From: Rossellomorea aquimaris
Lineage (GTDB): Bacteria; Bacillota; Bacilli; Bacillales; Bacillaceae_B
DNA length: 64,000 nucleotides
Assembly: GCF_020171925.1 (NCBI RefSeq)
Contig: NZ_JAIVAR010000003.1
Location: 557,227-621,226, forward strand
Reading direction: 5' to 3'
The first letter of the stretch is position 1. Each line of letters begins with the position of its first letter. Under the pieces are notes generated by a model. That model had not been told where the DNA came from. It did no database searches and was given only the letters and a program-made list of their open reading frames with translations. Shown here piece by piece: positions 8,019-18,478 of the stretch. Both the position numbers and the translations under genes were made by a program.

Positions 8019-8816
8019 TCATGAAAATAGCTTGATGTTCCGGTTCTCCAGGAAATGCAGGGAATCCTGAAGGGAACTTCCGTCAAAGTGGTAAACCTCC
8101 TGGATCATGTCTCTCCATTTGTCGAGGTCCCTCATTTGATATTCCCGTATATTTCGGTACGTCATCACCTTCAAAGTATGGTTACGAAGGAAAAAGCATT
8201 GATTCCCCTGGAAACGCACGGCCGTGATTCTTCTCATTGTGATATTGTCGTCCGTGTCCTGATAGGATGCTTCAATATCCTTTATCAAATCTTCTTCCTC
8301 GAGAGGTACCCACTCGATGATTTTCTTCACGAAAGATTTACCGTTTGAACGGCGATCCACTTCAAACTCATACTGATCCCTGTGAGTGAAGATGATCTCT
8401 TCACCAAAGCCGTGCAGCACATGTTTATGCCTCGCCTCAAGTTCAACGGGTTTCATGATCGGTGATCCGTAGCCGACATCCACATACAGCTTTCGATCAT
8501 CGATAGTGATCATCAACCCAAGGTGACCCGGTTTGACCCTCACAAACTGGCACTGGAATCCCAATTCCTTGAGAAGTCTGCCGAAATTGATGTTCAGCGT
8601 AAAGCATGTACCGCCCCACCCTTTTGAATAGAGGTGGTCGGTGAAGTCCTCAAGCGACGGGACATAGGAATCCCCTTTGGAGAAATAATAAAATTTACTG
8701 AAGGTTTCATAAGGAATCCGAATAAGATGCTGTTGAATCAATCGCTGCAAATAATTGATCGTAGGCTGCTCGACGTCCATATTCAAGTAATTCACATACT
8801 TTTCCACAACGCTCAT
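8019..8816 (-). CDS. Arylamine N-acetyltransferase family protein
   Basis: 265 residues with the NAT fold signatures: RIPYETFSKF (33-42), KGWGGTCFTLN with the nucleophilic cysteine C71, PGHLGLM with H98, and YVDVGYG with D113. These make the Cys-His-Asp triad used to move acetyl from acetyl-CoA to arylamines or hydrazines. The classical RGGxC is GWGGTC here, so it is a divergent member and its physiological substrate is unknown. The ribosome site (AGAGTGATGGG) is weak. The gene is monocistronic with its own terminator. Confidence 0.85.
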   Translation of the reverse strand: MSVVEKYVNYLNMDVEQPTINYLQRLIQQHLIRIPYETFSKFYYFSKGDSYVPSLEDFTDHLYSKGWGGTCFTLNINFGRLLKELGFQCQFVRVKPGHLGLMITIDDRKLYVDVGYGSPIMKPVELEARHKHVLHGFGEEIIFTHRDQYEFEVDRRSNGKSFVKKIIEWVPLEEEDLIKDIEASYQDTDDNITMRRITAVRFQGNQCFFLRNHTLKVMTYRNIREYQMRDLDKWRDMIQEVYHFDGSSLQDSLHFLENRNIKLFS

Positions 8817-9004
8817 CCCATCACTCTTTCTACTAAACTATGTATATAATGATAATCCCACAAACCTATAGATTCAAACGTTATCTTCCATAAGAGCATG
8901 AATTCACCAGCAAAAAACCGATGAAATCCCCTACTCCCATCATAAACCAAAACCCGCCCCAGCCACGTTACGTTTTCATGTCAACTTCCAAACACTTTAG
9001 TGCA

Positions 9005-9018
9005 GTGAGGGACGTACC
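9005..9018 (-). repeat. GGTACGTCCCTCAC dispersed repeat, single arm
   Basis: One arm of the dispersed family (GTGAGGGACGTACC on the plus strand), preceded by the family loop sequence CACTTTAGTGCA. The second arm is missing. Confidence 0.8.
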
Positions 9019-9070
9019 TTTAGCGTGATAAAGCGTATTTTGATGGGAGGCAATCCTTTTTTAAGACAAG

Positions 9071-9096
9071 AAAAAAAGGCCAATCAAAGATGGCCT
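9071..9096 (-). terminator. Terminator of the XRE regulator gene
   Basis: Short stem AGGCCA/TGGCCT (9077-9082 and 9091-9096) with seven T residues on the minus strand. Confidence 0.65.
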
Positions 9097-9113
9097 GTAC
9101 ATTAATCGGTGAT

Positions 9114-9494
9114 TTAGTTTTTCACTCCAGCTGCGATGCGTTTAACATTCTCTTCTGCTGTTTTGGTCAGGTCTGGAGTAAAACCATTTCTCATTCGCTC
9201 ATTTTCTTCTTTGAAGTAGGCTTGTACCTCTTCATCGAATTCAACCTCGATAAGTTCACGAATATCCGTGATTCGAAGAGCGATCATAATAGAAACAAGG
9301 TGAGCAACGGTTAGTGACTTTTTCTTGAAATTCACTAATTCATTGATCGTCGCTACCCGCAACCCCGTTAAGCGATGCAAATCACCTTGAGTTAATCCTC
9401 TATCACGAAGGATATCTCCCAATTTAATGTGAATTTTATGGGGGAATTTATCCAGTGATTCAATGACAATCGCATTTGTTTTTTGATGAATCAT
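9114..9494 (-). CDS. XRE-family helix-turn-helix transcriptional regulator
   Basis: 126 residues with a Cro/CI-type helix-turn-helix at about 27-85: IKLGDILRDRGLTQGDLHRL, then LRVATINELVN as the recognition region. A charged C-terminal tail of about 40 residues follows. The ATG has GAGGAG upstream. Small cytosolic regulators of this size often control themselves or a neighbour. There is no obvious partner: the flanking genes have their own terminators, so the regulon is unknown. There are no phage genes nearby. Confidence 0.82.
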   Translation of the reverse strand: MIHQKTNAIVIESLDKFPHKIHIKLGDILRDRGLTQGDLHRLTGLRVATINELVNFKKKSLTVAHLVSIMIALRITDIRELIEVEFDEEVQAYFKEENERMRNGFTPDLTKTAEENVKRIAAGVKN

Positions 9495-9746
9495 GTTGCT
9501 TCAACTCCTCATCCTATACCATAGTACCGTGAATATCGTCATTCGTGAACCGGGAAAAAGTACCAGTAGGAAGGGCACTTTCTACTAGCCTTACCATAAA
9601 AGGAAACGTTTGTCTTCACAAAAAACTACATCATATTACCTGATTATTGGTATTGTGCCGGTATAAGAGGACGGAGAGTTTAAGGAACCGTGCTGGAGAC
9701 CTGAGTAGATTTTATATGGAAGGAACAGTAACTTTTTTGCAGGAAC

Positions 9747-9777
9747 TAAAAAAAGCCCAAGGATTCACCCCGGGCCT
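9747..9777 (-). terminator. Terminator of the thioredoxin-like gene
   Basis: Minus-strand stem AGGCCCGGGG with CCTTGGGCT, followed by a run of T residues, just after the stop. Confidence 0.75.
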
Positions 9778-9783
9778 TCCATC

Positions 9784-10350
9784 TTACATCAATACTTCCT
9801 GCACGAGCGTCGTTTTAAGGCTTTCATACACCTCTGCCCATATTTCCTTATCGCTCGTGTATCGACGGGTCAAACGTTCGATCATTTCTTTTTGCTTATC
9901 ACCGAAGCCTTCATAGTCTTTCGGCGGTAACTTCGCACGCTCATCATCGACGATTTTCTTTACCATCGGGGCACGCGGCCCCCACACGAACTTCTCTTCC
10001 CCATTCTCATCGATGAAAATGAAGATCGGGATCGCCCTTGAAACCCCGTTTGTCAGATATTGATCCATGAGCTCCAAATGTTCATCGCGAAGAATCATCT
10101 TCACTTCGATATCAGCTGCTTCAGCAATTTTCAACAGGATCGGGATGTTCAGCATCGCATCCCCGCACCAATCCTCCGTGATTGCAATCACACGCAAAGA
10201 TTGTTTCGCAATTGAATCCATGACCTCTTGATCATCTTCAGGAATCTCGAATCCATTTAAGATGGACAATGTATTTTCTTTATGTGATTTCATATATTCA
10301 AAGTATTCGGTTGGTGTCATTCCTTTATCGAACCAGTTTACTAAAGCCAT
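9784..10350 (-). CDS. Thioredoxin family protein with a single-cysteine motif
   Basis: 188 residues with a thioredoxin-like fold. The active-site position reads EDWCGDA (C62), so the CXXC of thioredoxin is reduced to a single cysteine, and a cis-proline-like AIPIFIFID follows. Such single-Cys family members occur widely in Bacillus as cytosolic proteins with presumed thiol or bacilliredoxin-like roles; the exact reaction is unknown. The start has a strong AGGAGGAG site. It is monocistronic with its own terminator. Confidence 0.82.
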   Translation of the reverse strand: MALVNWFDKGMTPTEYFEYMKSHKENTLSILNGFEIPEDDQEVMDSIAKQSLRVIAITEDWCGDAMLNIPILLKIAEAADIEVKMILRDEHLELMDQYLTNGVSRAIPIFIFIDENGEEKFVWGPRAPMVKKIVDDERAKLPPKDYEGFGDKQKEMIERLTRRYTSDKEIWAEVYESLKTTLVQEVLM

Positions 10351-10650
10351 GCTTACTCCTCCTATGGATGTAGATCCTTCATATGCTTACTTATTTCTCT
10401 TATATCTTATTCATCTTGTAACCATACCACAAGTAATATCCATTTCATTTTCATCATAAATTTCAATTGTGCGATTATGCCTGGAGGAATATAATAGAAG
10501 AAAGCAACGTGATTGATGGGTAAAAACTTCTTCCAGGGAACATAAAAAAAGAATAGCCGAATGGCTATCCGAAGAGATGTCCAGCGGGGAAATGGGTGAT
10601 AGCGCAAATCGTCCTTATGAATGAACCAACCATCATACCGTACACTCACA
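10351..10650. other. Gene-poor spacer with a terminator-like hairpin
   Basis: 300 bp. A GAATAGCC/TGGCTATCC hairpin at 10552-10572, preceded on the plus strand by seven A residues, looks like a minus-strand terminator, but no convincing gene ends in it. An 80-codon minus-strand frame (10407-10649) runs through the hairpin and lacks a clear ribosome site, so I leave it uncalled. Confidence 0.4.
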
Positions 10651-10675
10651 AAAAAAGCTGACTCAAAAGTCAGTT
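10650..10675 (-). terminator. Terminator of the DUF4257/microprotein operon
   Basis: Stem AAACTGACT with AGTCAGCTT, followed by T residues on the minus strand, 25 nt after the stop of the 61-aa gene. Confidence 0.75.
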
Positions 10676-10700
10676 TAATCCCTTACATCTTTGATCAGGA

Positions 10701-10886
10701 TTACTCTTCAATTGAACCATCTTCAAAATATCTGGAATTCTCTATTATCTCTGCCACTTTTTTGTAGTAGTAGTTCAGCTCGATTACACTCTCTGCCTCC
10801 TTCAGTCTTTTCATATAGAGATTCGCTTTCTCATACTCTTCAGGCGGCAGTTCAACCTTGATTCTTCTTTTCTTCGACTTTGCCAA
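10701..10886 (-). CDS. 61-aa helical microprotein, paralogue of the 50-aa protein at 11382-11534
   Basis: Short, charged, probably coiled or helical protein (basic start, acidic end DGSIEE), without signal or membrane segment. Its TTG start is backed by GAGGTG 8 nt upstream and overlaps the end of the DUF4257 gene by 35 nt in another frame, which suggests translational coupling. Its core YMKRLKEAESVIELNYYYKK is clearly related to the 50-aa protein encoded on the opposite strand 0.5 kb away (13 of 29 residues identical without gaps). No function is known to me. Confidence 0.7.
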   Translation of the reverse strand: MAKSKKRRIKVELPPEEYEKANLYMKRLKEAESVIELNYYYKKVAEIIENSRYFEDGSIEE

Positions 10887-11280
10887 CAGGTTTCACCTCA
10901 TTGTGATTTGAAGATCCTCCCTTAGAGGTCAATTCGAGCTGATATTGTGATAGCTCTTCGATATAGGATGCTTTCGTGCTAGCCAGGTTTTGTTCGATTT
11001 TTCTTGTAATGACGGAACTTCCCCCGATGCCCGATAATAAACTGATGTAAACCGTATACCACATCGGAATCGTGTCAATGACTGGAAGTACAGAGAGATA
11101 TCCTGCAAGGACGCCTATGATAATATCCTTCGTTGAGCCGAATAGATAATGCTTCTCACCTTGGTCATCAATGAACTTACGAGGAAAGGTGAAATGACCA
11201 TTTTTGAAAATCAAAATATGTCCTAAGCCCCCGATACCGCCCATCAACATTGGCAACAAGATCACTTCTAATAAGGACAT
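10852..11280 (-). CDS. DUF4257 membrane protein
   Basis: 142 residues with two or three membrane segments: MLMGGIGGLGHILIF near the N-terminus and hydrophobic stretches around 45-85 (DIIIGVLAGYLSVLP and WYTVYISLLSGIGGSSV). A cytosolic charged tail of about 45 residues follows. The pattern fits the DUF4257 family, whose role is unknown. The frame opens at GTG 11289, but AGAGGG lies 8 nt before the ATG at 11280, which I prefer. A TTCTGA-17-TATAAT promoter lies just upstream. The downstream microprotein gene overlaps its 3' end. Confidence 0.75.
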   Translation of the reverse strand: MSLLEVILLPMLMGGIGGLGHILIFKNGHFTFPRKFIDDQGEKHYLFGSTKDIIIGVLAGYLSVLPVIDTIPMWYTVYISLLSGIGGSSVITRKIEQNLASTKASYIEELSQYQLELTSKGGSSNHNEVKPVGKVEEKKNQG

Positions 11281-11381
11281 TCTATCCACCCTCTGGAATC
11301 ATTTACTATTATTATACATTATTTACAGAATATTCAGAATAGATATTTGGACACATCTTTGTCCACCAAAGGAGAGCCGAA

Positions 11382-11534
11382 ATGAGAAAAATCGTGATGA
11401 AAGTCTCGTCTGTCGACAAACTTCGATTTCAAAACTATATGATGCAGCTGAAAAACGCCGAGTCAAAAGCCGAAGCCGATACCTATTACCGTTTGGCAAA
11501 AAAGATCTTGGAGAAGGGCCGGAAGCAGGCATAG
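11382..11534 (+). CDS. 50-aa helical microprotein
   Basis: A 50-codon frame starts at ATG 11382 with an ideal AAAGGAG site 7 nt upstream. The protein begins MRKIVMKVSSVDK and has a long amphipathic helix (about 18-48: YMMQLKNAESKAEADTYYRL and onward). It is homologous to the 61-aa microprotein on the other strand, sharing YM..LK.AES..E...YY......IE..R. It is divergent from the DUF4257 gene, so the two microproteins flank it. It is shorter than usual gene-finder cutoffs and easily missed. The function is unknown. Confidence 0.75.
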   Translation: MRKIVMKVSSVDKLRFQNYMMQLKNAESKAEADTYYRLAKKILEKGRKQA

Positions 11535-12413
11535 AAGAGGTTGGTGGTAGTGGGATAGGGTTGGTTGGTTGGTTGGTTGTGCCTGGTAGTAGGGTGGGGC
11601 CAGAATGTGTTGAGTCGGATCTTTCGTGGTTTAATTGAATATGAGTTTCGGGTGCCAAGTCGGTTGTGCTTGGTTTTTATTTTTGTCTGGTGGATTTTTG
11701 CCGTGTTTTGTTGGGCTAGTTGTATTTTGGTGACGGTTGTGGCCGGTCGGCGATTGCGGTGATGCTTAGATGGAGAGAGGTGATGGCTTATTTAGAATCA
11801 TTCTTATAGGAGCATATTTTTGTGATTAGGAGCATATATCTCTAGTTTGGAGCATAAATTCCTGATTAGGAGCATATATCTCTGATTTGGAGCATAAATC
11901 CCTGATTAGGAGCATATTTCTCTGATTTGGAGCATAAATCCCTGATTAGGAGCATATATCTCTGATTTGGAGTATCCCCCTTGATTAAAAGCAAACATCT
12001 CTCATTTGGAGTATTAATCCCCCTGATCAAAAGCAAATTCCTCTCACTTGAAGCATTAATCCCCCTGATCAAAAGCACATATCTCTCACTTGGAGCATAA
12101 ATCCCCCTGATCAAAAGCACATTTCTCTCATTCGGAGCATAACCCCCTGATCAAAAGCACATATCTCTCATCCGAAGCATAAATCCCCCAAAAATGAAGC
12201 ATATCCCTACAATCAACCTAACCCCCACTCCCCCAATAATAAAGAATCATCAAAAACAGCCCTCTTTTTCACGCTAAACCCCCATCAAAACATCAACCCC
12301 TTCCAATTAACAGCACCCCATTCAGATGATTATCTCCACACGCCAACTCAACATCACACCTTCCCCTACACTAATCCTTCCTTCAACCACCACCCCTCCC
12401 TCCATCCTAAAAC
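11535..12413. repeat. Skewed-arm periodic-array element II (longest copy)
   Basis: About 880 bp between convergent genes. 11540-11770 is G/T-rich, 11793-12201 is a 20-bp-period array, and 12200-12413 is A/C-rich. The frames crossing it encode repetitive peptides that follow the DNA repeat and are not credible proteins. Confidence 0.75.
11793..12201 (+). repeat. About 20-unit array, 20-bp period, unit GATTWGGAGCATAWATCYCT
   Basis: The GGAGCA core recurs at 11810, 11830, 11850, 11870, 11890, 11910, 11930, 11950, 11970 and 11990. It continues more diverged (AAAGCA, GAAGCA) to about 12196 with steps of 20, sometimes 19 or 22. Units alternate between GATTAGGAGCATATATCTCT and GATTTGGAGCATAAATCCCT, making 40-bp dimers. 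An 18-bp leader (11793-11810) precedes the first unit and is shared with the array at 41552. Confidence 0.9.
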
Positions 12414-12441
12414 ACAAAAAAGGAAGAGCCGAAGCCCTTCC
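12414..12441 (-). terminator. Terminator of the neutral protease gene
   Basis: GGAAGGGC-TTCG-GCTCTTCC hairpin with a UUCG-type tetraloop, followed by a T-run on the minus strand, 22 nt after the stop. Confidence 0.92.
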
Positions 12442-12463
12442 CTTTCTACAAACTAAAGCAAAA

Positions 12464-14119
<1,656 letters not shown>

Positions 14120-14347
14120 TTACAACACCTCTTTTTTAAGAATTTTCTAACTTTTCCGAACTGTAGATACAACTATAGTACAAGATCTCACACGCGGTAA
14201 TGAGTCTAAATACCCATTCCGAATCTTTTTCAACCCTGTGCTAAATTACCCATAAAAAATATACGAAAAAGCTCCATCCAAGGAAAACTTGAACTAAAAA
14301 GAGGTTGTTTTCTGAATTATCTGTTATTTACCAATAAAATACATACA

Positions 14348-14393
14348 AAAGGTACGTCCCTCACCGCGTTAAAGTGGTGAGGGACGTACCTTT
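14348..14393 (-). terminator. Perfect 18-bp hairpin, full copy of the GGTACGTCCCTCAC repeat, after gatB
   Basis: AAAGGTACGTCCCTCACC (14348-14365) pairs without mismatch with 14376-14393 around a 10-nt loop. It ends 3 nt from the gatB stop, so it probably works as the gatCAB terminator or an mRNA 3' stabiliser. The U-run is short. Confidence 0.7.
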
Positions 14394-14396
14394 GAA

Positions 14397-15827
14397 TTAG
14401 CGTTTTTTGATTTCTTGTAGAAGCAGTTTGTTTACGAGCGGCGGGTTTGCCTGCCCTTTGGTTGCTTTCATGATTTGGCCGACCAGGAATCCGATCGCAC
14501 GGTCTTTACCGTTTTTGAAGTCTTCGATTGATTGTGGATTGTTATCCAGTGTTTCCGTGACGATTTTCAGAAGTGCTCCTTCGTCAGAGATTTGAACAAG
14601 TCCTTTGTCTTTTACGATCTGTTCTGGATCTCCGCCGTTTTCAACGAGCTCCTTGAATACTTTCTTCGCGATCTTGGAAGAAATCGTTCCTTTTTCAATC
14701 AGCTGGATCATGCCGGCAAGACCTGAAGGCGTCAATTTAAGATCGTGAAGTTCTTTTTGCTGGGCGTTCATGTATGCCGATACTTCACCCATCAGCCAGT
14801 TGGAAGCGAGCTTCGCGTCTGCTCCCTCTCCTACCGTTTCTTCGAAGAAGTCGGACATTTCCTTCGTCAATGTCAGGACCATTGCATCGTATGCAGGCAG
14901 CCCCATTTCTTCGACATAGCGTTGTTTACGCGCATCCGGAAGTTCCGGGATTTCCGCACGAACACGGTCCATCCACTCTTGGTCGATGTGCAGGTGCAAT
15001 AGATCCGGCTCTGGGAAGTAACGATAATCATCCGATCCTTCTTTGACACGCATGAGGATCGTCTTACCTGTCGATTCGTCGAAACGAAGTGTTTCCTGTT
15101 GGATCAATCCTCCTGATAAAAGGACTTTCTCCTGACGGACGATTTCGTATTCCAACCCTTTTTTAACGAAGTTGAAGGAGTTCAGGTTTTTAAGCTCGGC
15201 TTTCGTACCGAACTTCTCCTGTCCGATTGGACGAAGGGAGATATTCGCGTCACAACGAAGTGAACCTTCTTCCATCTTACAGTCGGAAACGCCTGTGTAT
15301 TGAATGATGGATTTCAGTTTTTCAAGATATGCATACGCTTCTTCCGGCGTACGGATGTCCGGCTCTGAAACGATCTCGATCAAAGGCGTACCTTGGCGGT
15401 TATAGTCGACAAGGGAATAGCCGTCGCCTGAGTGAGTCAGCTTACCTGCATCCTCCTCGAGGTGAAGACGGGTGATCCCGATGCGTTTCTTCTCGCCGTT
15501 CACTTCGATTTCGATCCAGCCGTTCTCCCCGATCGGTTTGTCGAATTGAGAAATTTGATAAGCTTTCGGGTTATCCGGATAAAAGTAGTTCTTACGGTCA
15601 AATTTCGTGTCCTGTGCGATCTCACAGTTCAATGCCATCGCCGCTTTCATGCCGAACTCGATGGCACGCTTGTTCACCACTGGAAGTACGCCCGGATAGC
15701 CAAGGTCAATCACGTTTGTATTTGTGTTCGGTTCTGCCCCGAAATGGTTCGGTGCCGGAGAGAACATCTTACTGTCGGTTTTTAATTCTACGTGGACTTC
15801 TAGTCCGATTACTGGTTCAAAGTTCAT
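14397..15827 (-). CDS. gatB: Asp-tRNA(Asn)/Glu-tRNA(Gln) amidotransferase subunit B
   Basis: Subunit B of the GatCAB complex, which converts mischarged Glu-tRNA(Gln) and Asp-tRNA(Asn) to the correct aminoacyl-tRNAs. It binds the tRNA and carries the kinase site. The N-terminal [18 protein letters not shown] is the GatB signature, followed by a cradle domain and a C-terminal YqeY-like tail (about 340-476). I place the start at ATG 15827, which gives 476 aa with AAGGGG correctly spaced, rather than the upstream GTG at 15836. It overlaps the gatA stop region closely in the operon gatC-gatA-gatB. Confidence 0.97.
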   Translation of the reverse strand: MNFEPVIGLEVHVELKTDSKMFSPAPNHFGAEPNTNTNVIDLGYPGVLPVVNKRAIEFGMKAAMALNCEIAQDTKFDRKNYFYPDNPKAYQISQFDKPIGENGWIEIEVNGEKKRIGITRLHLEEDAGKLTHSGDGYSLVDYNRQGTPLIEIVSEPDIRTPEEAYAYLEKLKSIIQYTGVSDCKMEEGSLRCDANISLRPIGQEKFGTKAELKNLNSFNFVKKGLEYEIVRQEKVLLSGGLIQQETLRFDESTGKTILMRVKEGSDDYRYFPEPDLLHLHIDQEWMDRVRAEIPELPDARKQRYVEEMGLPAYDAMVLTLTKEMSDFFEETVGEGADAKLASNWLMGEVSAYMNAQQKELHDLKLTPSGLAGMIQLIEKGTISSKIAKKVFKELVENGGDPEQIVKDKGLVQISDEGALLKIVTETLDNNPQSIEDFKNGKDRAIGFLVGQIMKATKGQANPPLVNKLLLQEIKKR

Positions 15828-15839
15828 TGATTTCACCCC

Positions 15840-17300
15840 TTACAGTTGTGGTCTTTTTGTATGGAAATCTGTAGCCTGCTCGAATGCATGTGCTACGCGG
15901 TAGATCGTACTTTCATCAAAGTGCTTCCCGATGATTTGCAGCCCCAGCGGCAATCCGTCTGAAGAGAAACCGTTCGGTACGGAGATTCCCGGCACACCTG
16001 CAAGATTGACAGGGATCGTCAGGATATCATTTGCATACATCGTAAGTGGGTCATCGATTTTTTCACCGATTTTGAACGCAGGAGTCGGTGTTGTCGGTCC
16101 AATGATGACGTCATATTTTTCAAATACATCTTCAAAATCTTTCTTGATCAATGTACGTGCCTGCTGTGCTTTTTTATAATAAGCATCATAATAGCCTGAG
16201 CTCAGTGCGAATGTACCAAGCATGATACGGCGCTTCACTTCGTCACCGAAACCTTCTGCACGCGTCTTCTTGTAAAGGTCAAGAAGATTGTCGGCATTCG
16301 GCGTGCGGTAACCGTAGCGGACACCGTCGAAACGTGCAAGGTTTGCAGACGCTTCAGAAGATGCCAATAAGTAGTACGTGGAAACCCCATATTTGGAATG
16401 TGGAAGTGACACTTCCTCCCAAGTCGCTCCGAGGCTCTCCAATACTTTAAGAGAAGCAAGGACGGATTGACGTGCTTCTTCTCCTACTCCTTCGCCAAGG
16501 TATTCCTTTGGCACGGCGATTTTCAGACCTTTGATGTCGCCAGTCAACGCTTCTGCATAGTTCGGTACTTCAACGTTTGCAGATGTGGAATCGTTCGGAT
16601 CAAGACCTGCAATGGCCTGTAATAAATAAGCATTGTCTTCTACATTTCGCGTGATCGGCCCGATCTGATCAAGTGAAGATGCGAATGCCACAAGCCCGAA
16701 ACGGGATACACGTCCGTAAGTCGGTTTCAAACCTACCGTACCCGTGAACGATGCCGGTTGACGGATCGATCCACCTGTATCGGAACCTAATGAAAATGGA
16801 ACTTCACCGGCTGCAACCGCAGCAGCAGAACCACCTGAAGATCCTCCTGGGACCGTCTCCAGGTTCCAAGGGTTGCTTGTTTTCTGGAATCCGGAGTTCT
16901 CAGTGGATGACCCCATCGCGAACTCGTCCATATTCAATTTTCCGATTGTGATCGTATCTGCGTTATGTAATTTATTGACGACCGTTGCGTCATAGATTGG
17001 GTTGAAGTTTTCAAGGATCTTACTGGCGCAAGTCGTACGAAGACCTTTCGTGACGATATTATCCTTGATTCCGATCGGCATCCCGAAAAGAAGGCCTTTC
17101 GATTCATCCGTGCCAAGCTTCGCATCCATTTCCTTCGCTTTTGCACGTGCATTTTCCTCATCCAATGTAAGGAATGCTTTTACTTTATCTTCGACGGCAT
17201 CGATACGCTTATATGATTCGTCGACAAGATCTGAGACAGATACTTCTTTTTTATGTAAAAGTTGATGAAGCTCTGATAATTTATGATCAAATAATGACAT
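15840..17300 (-). CDS. gatA: Asp-tRNA(Asn)/Glu-tRNA(Gln) amidotransferase subunit A
   Basis: Amidase-signature glutaminase subunit of GatCAB that frees ammonia from glutamine and channels it to GatB. The Ser-cisSer-Lys catalytic set is visible: IGIKDN with the lysine near 79, and the glycine- and serine-rich signature [15 protein letters not shown] followed by [14 protein letters not shown]. The length (486 aa) is normal. A strong AAGGAGG site precedes the ATG. The gene starts 12 bp after gatC and ends just before gatB. Confidence 0.97.
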   Translation of the reverse strand: MSLFDHKLSELHQLLHKKEVSVSDLVDESYKRIDAVEDKVKAFLTLDEENARAKAKEMDAKLGTDESKGLLFGMPIGIKDNIVTKGLRTTCASKILENFNPIYDATVVNKLHNADTITIGKLNMDEFAMGSSTENSGFQKTSNPWNLETVPGGSSGGSAAAVAAGEVPFSLGSDTGGSIRQPASFTGTVGLKPTYGRVSRFGLVAFASSLDQIGPITRNVEDNAYLLQAIAGLDPNDSTSANVEVPNYAEALTGDIKGLKIAVPKEYLGEGVGEEARQSVLASLKVLESLGATWEEVSLPHSKYGVSTYYLLASSEASANLARFDGVRYGYRTPNADNLLDLYKKTRAEGFGDEVKRRIMLGTFALSSGYYDAYYKKAQQARTLIKKDFEDVFEKYDVIIGPTTPTPAFKIGEKIDDPLTMYANDILTIPVNLAGVPGISVPNGFSSDGLPLGLQIIGKHFDESTIYRVAHAFEQATDFHTKRPQL

Positions 17301-17312
17301 GAGTTGCCCTCC

Positions 17313-17603
17313 TTAGTCCAAAATCGATGGAACGCGTACTTGTCCATCCTGTTTGTCCGGTGCGTTCTTCAACACTTCTTCACGTGGAAGCCCTTCTACC
17401 GGCTTATCTTCACGCATCACATTCTTCATATCAAGCACATGGCTGGTCGCTTCGACATTCCCTGTATCTAATTCATTGAGCTGCTCTGCAAACCCGATGA
17501 TGGCATCTAATTGATTTGTGAATTTTTTCGCTTCGTCCTCTGTGATGGCTAGTCGTGCAAGGTGTGCAACATGCTTCACCTGATCTTCTGAAATTCTAGA
17601 CAT
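17313..17603 (-). CDS. gatC: Asp-tRNA(Asn)/Glu-tRNA(Gln) amidotransferase subunit C
   Basis: Small GatC subunit (96 aa) that wraps around GatA and GatB and stabilises the complex. The start [20 protein letters not shown] and the end [13 protein letters not shown] are characteristic. The ATG at 17603 follows GGAGGTG at the right distance. The frame extends five codons further upstream, but that start has no ribosome site. It is the first gene of gatCAB. Confidence 0.96.
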   Translation of the reverse strand: MSRISEDQVKHVAHLARLAITEDEAKKFTNQLDAIIGFAEQLNELDTGNVEATSHVLDMKNVMREDKPVEGLPREEVLKNAPDKQDGQVRVPSILD

Positions 17604-17816
17604 CCTCTTCACCTCCATAAAGTTTCGAACACTTGCAATACTATTGATAATACCAAAATTAGCGGTGTTAAAGCAATAGGCGAGGACTGGCCGGAACGGT
17701 TTTACGAGTCGGGATCACGCCTTGGAATCCCTATAGCATGAGCTGAAAGGATCGGATATCAAGTCCTGTAAGCCATGATTCGTGTTGTTAGCGTGTGCCG
17801 GTGAGCCTTTGGACAT

Positions 17817-17855
17817 AAAAATGCCGCCCACTCAAGATGTTGAGCTGGACGGCAT
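17817..17855 (-). terminator. Terminator of the YueI-like gene
   Basis: Sixteen-position stem (17821-17836 with 17840-17855, few mismatches) closing with ATGCCG/CGGCAT, followed by T residues on the minus strand, 14 nt after the stop. Confidence 0.85.
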
Positions 17856-17869
17856 GACCTGCGTCAGAG

Positions 17870-18316
17870 TCAGAATAATTTTTTCTTAATGGAAGAAAAG
17901 AGCCCTTTTTTATTCTTCGGCTTCGATTTATTGACTGGTTTGTCCGGTTGTTTCGTCACATAGATCTCTTCCTTGTCAATCGCGTGATCATATGCAAGGA
18001 GCAGACCGATTTCGGTTTCCGTTTCCTTATTGGTGACCATGGAAAAGGATACCCCATATTGTCCGGCGAGCTTGATATATTTCGTAAGGTAGCTATAATG
18101 CATATTCCCATTGAGCAGAAGCTTGGCACCTTTATGTTCCTTCAGGCTTTCTTCCACTTCCTTATACACCTTCTTCTCCCTCACCTGGTTTTGTGTGAGG
18201 GCGATGACGACGCGTTCCCGTAAGCTTCCGAGAAACTTTCGCCGCTCGTCAGGCTTCGTCTGTTTCTGACCGTACATCCCGTTTTCCAAGTAATCATCTA
18301 TTGTCGGTTTAGTCAC
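17870..18316 (-). CDS. YueI-like DUF1694 protein
   Basis: A 148-aa cytosolic protein. The core RERVVIALTQNQVREKKVYK and the following KEHKGAKLLLNGN are as in the YueI/DUF1694 family, which has an L7Ae-like alpha/beta fold and unknown function. The basic lysine-rich tail (KPKNKKGLFSSIKKKLF) is typical of the family in Bacillus. The frame opens at GTG 18325, but GGAGG abuts that codon; GTG 18316, eight or nine bases after GGAGG, is the better start. It is monocistronic. Confidence 0.8.
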   Translation of the reverse strand: MTKPTIDDYLENGMYGQKQTKPDERRKFLGSLRERVVIALTQNQVREKKVYKEVEESLKEHKGAKLLLNGNMHYSYLTKYIKLAGQYGVSFSMVTNKETETEIGLLLAYDHAIDKEEIYVTKQPDKPVNKSKPKNKKGLFSSIKKKLF

Positions 18317-18478
18317 TTCCGGCACCTCCGCGGATATTAGCTGAATGTCACTACACTATATGATAGTGGCCGCTCAATTGTTTACCTTTCCTTATACTCC
18401 CCCATTTTCACTTATGCAAACATTTTCATGCAACAAGGGATTTCAGTTGGAAAAAATTTAAAAAATCAGTGCTCAGTT

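Noticed and set aside
10407..10649. 80-codon minus-strand frame before the thioredoxin-like gene
   Set aside because: A terminator-like hairpin lies inside it, no clear ribosome site exists, and the C-terminal part looks random. I kept the region as an unassigned spacer.
11866..12120. Minus-strand 84-codon frame encoding a repetitive peptide (MLLIRG-like units)
   Set aside because: The peptide repeats only because the DNA has a 20-bp period. There is no ribosome site, and the frame does not extend over the whole array.
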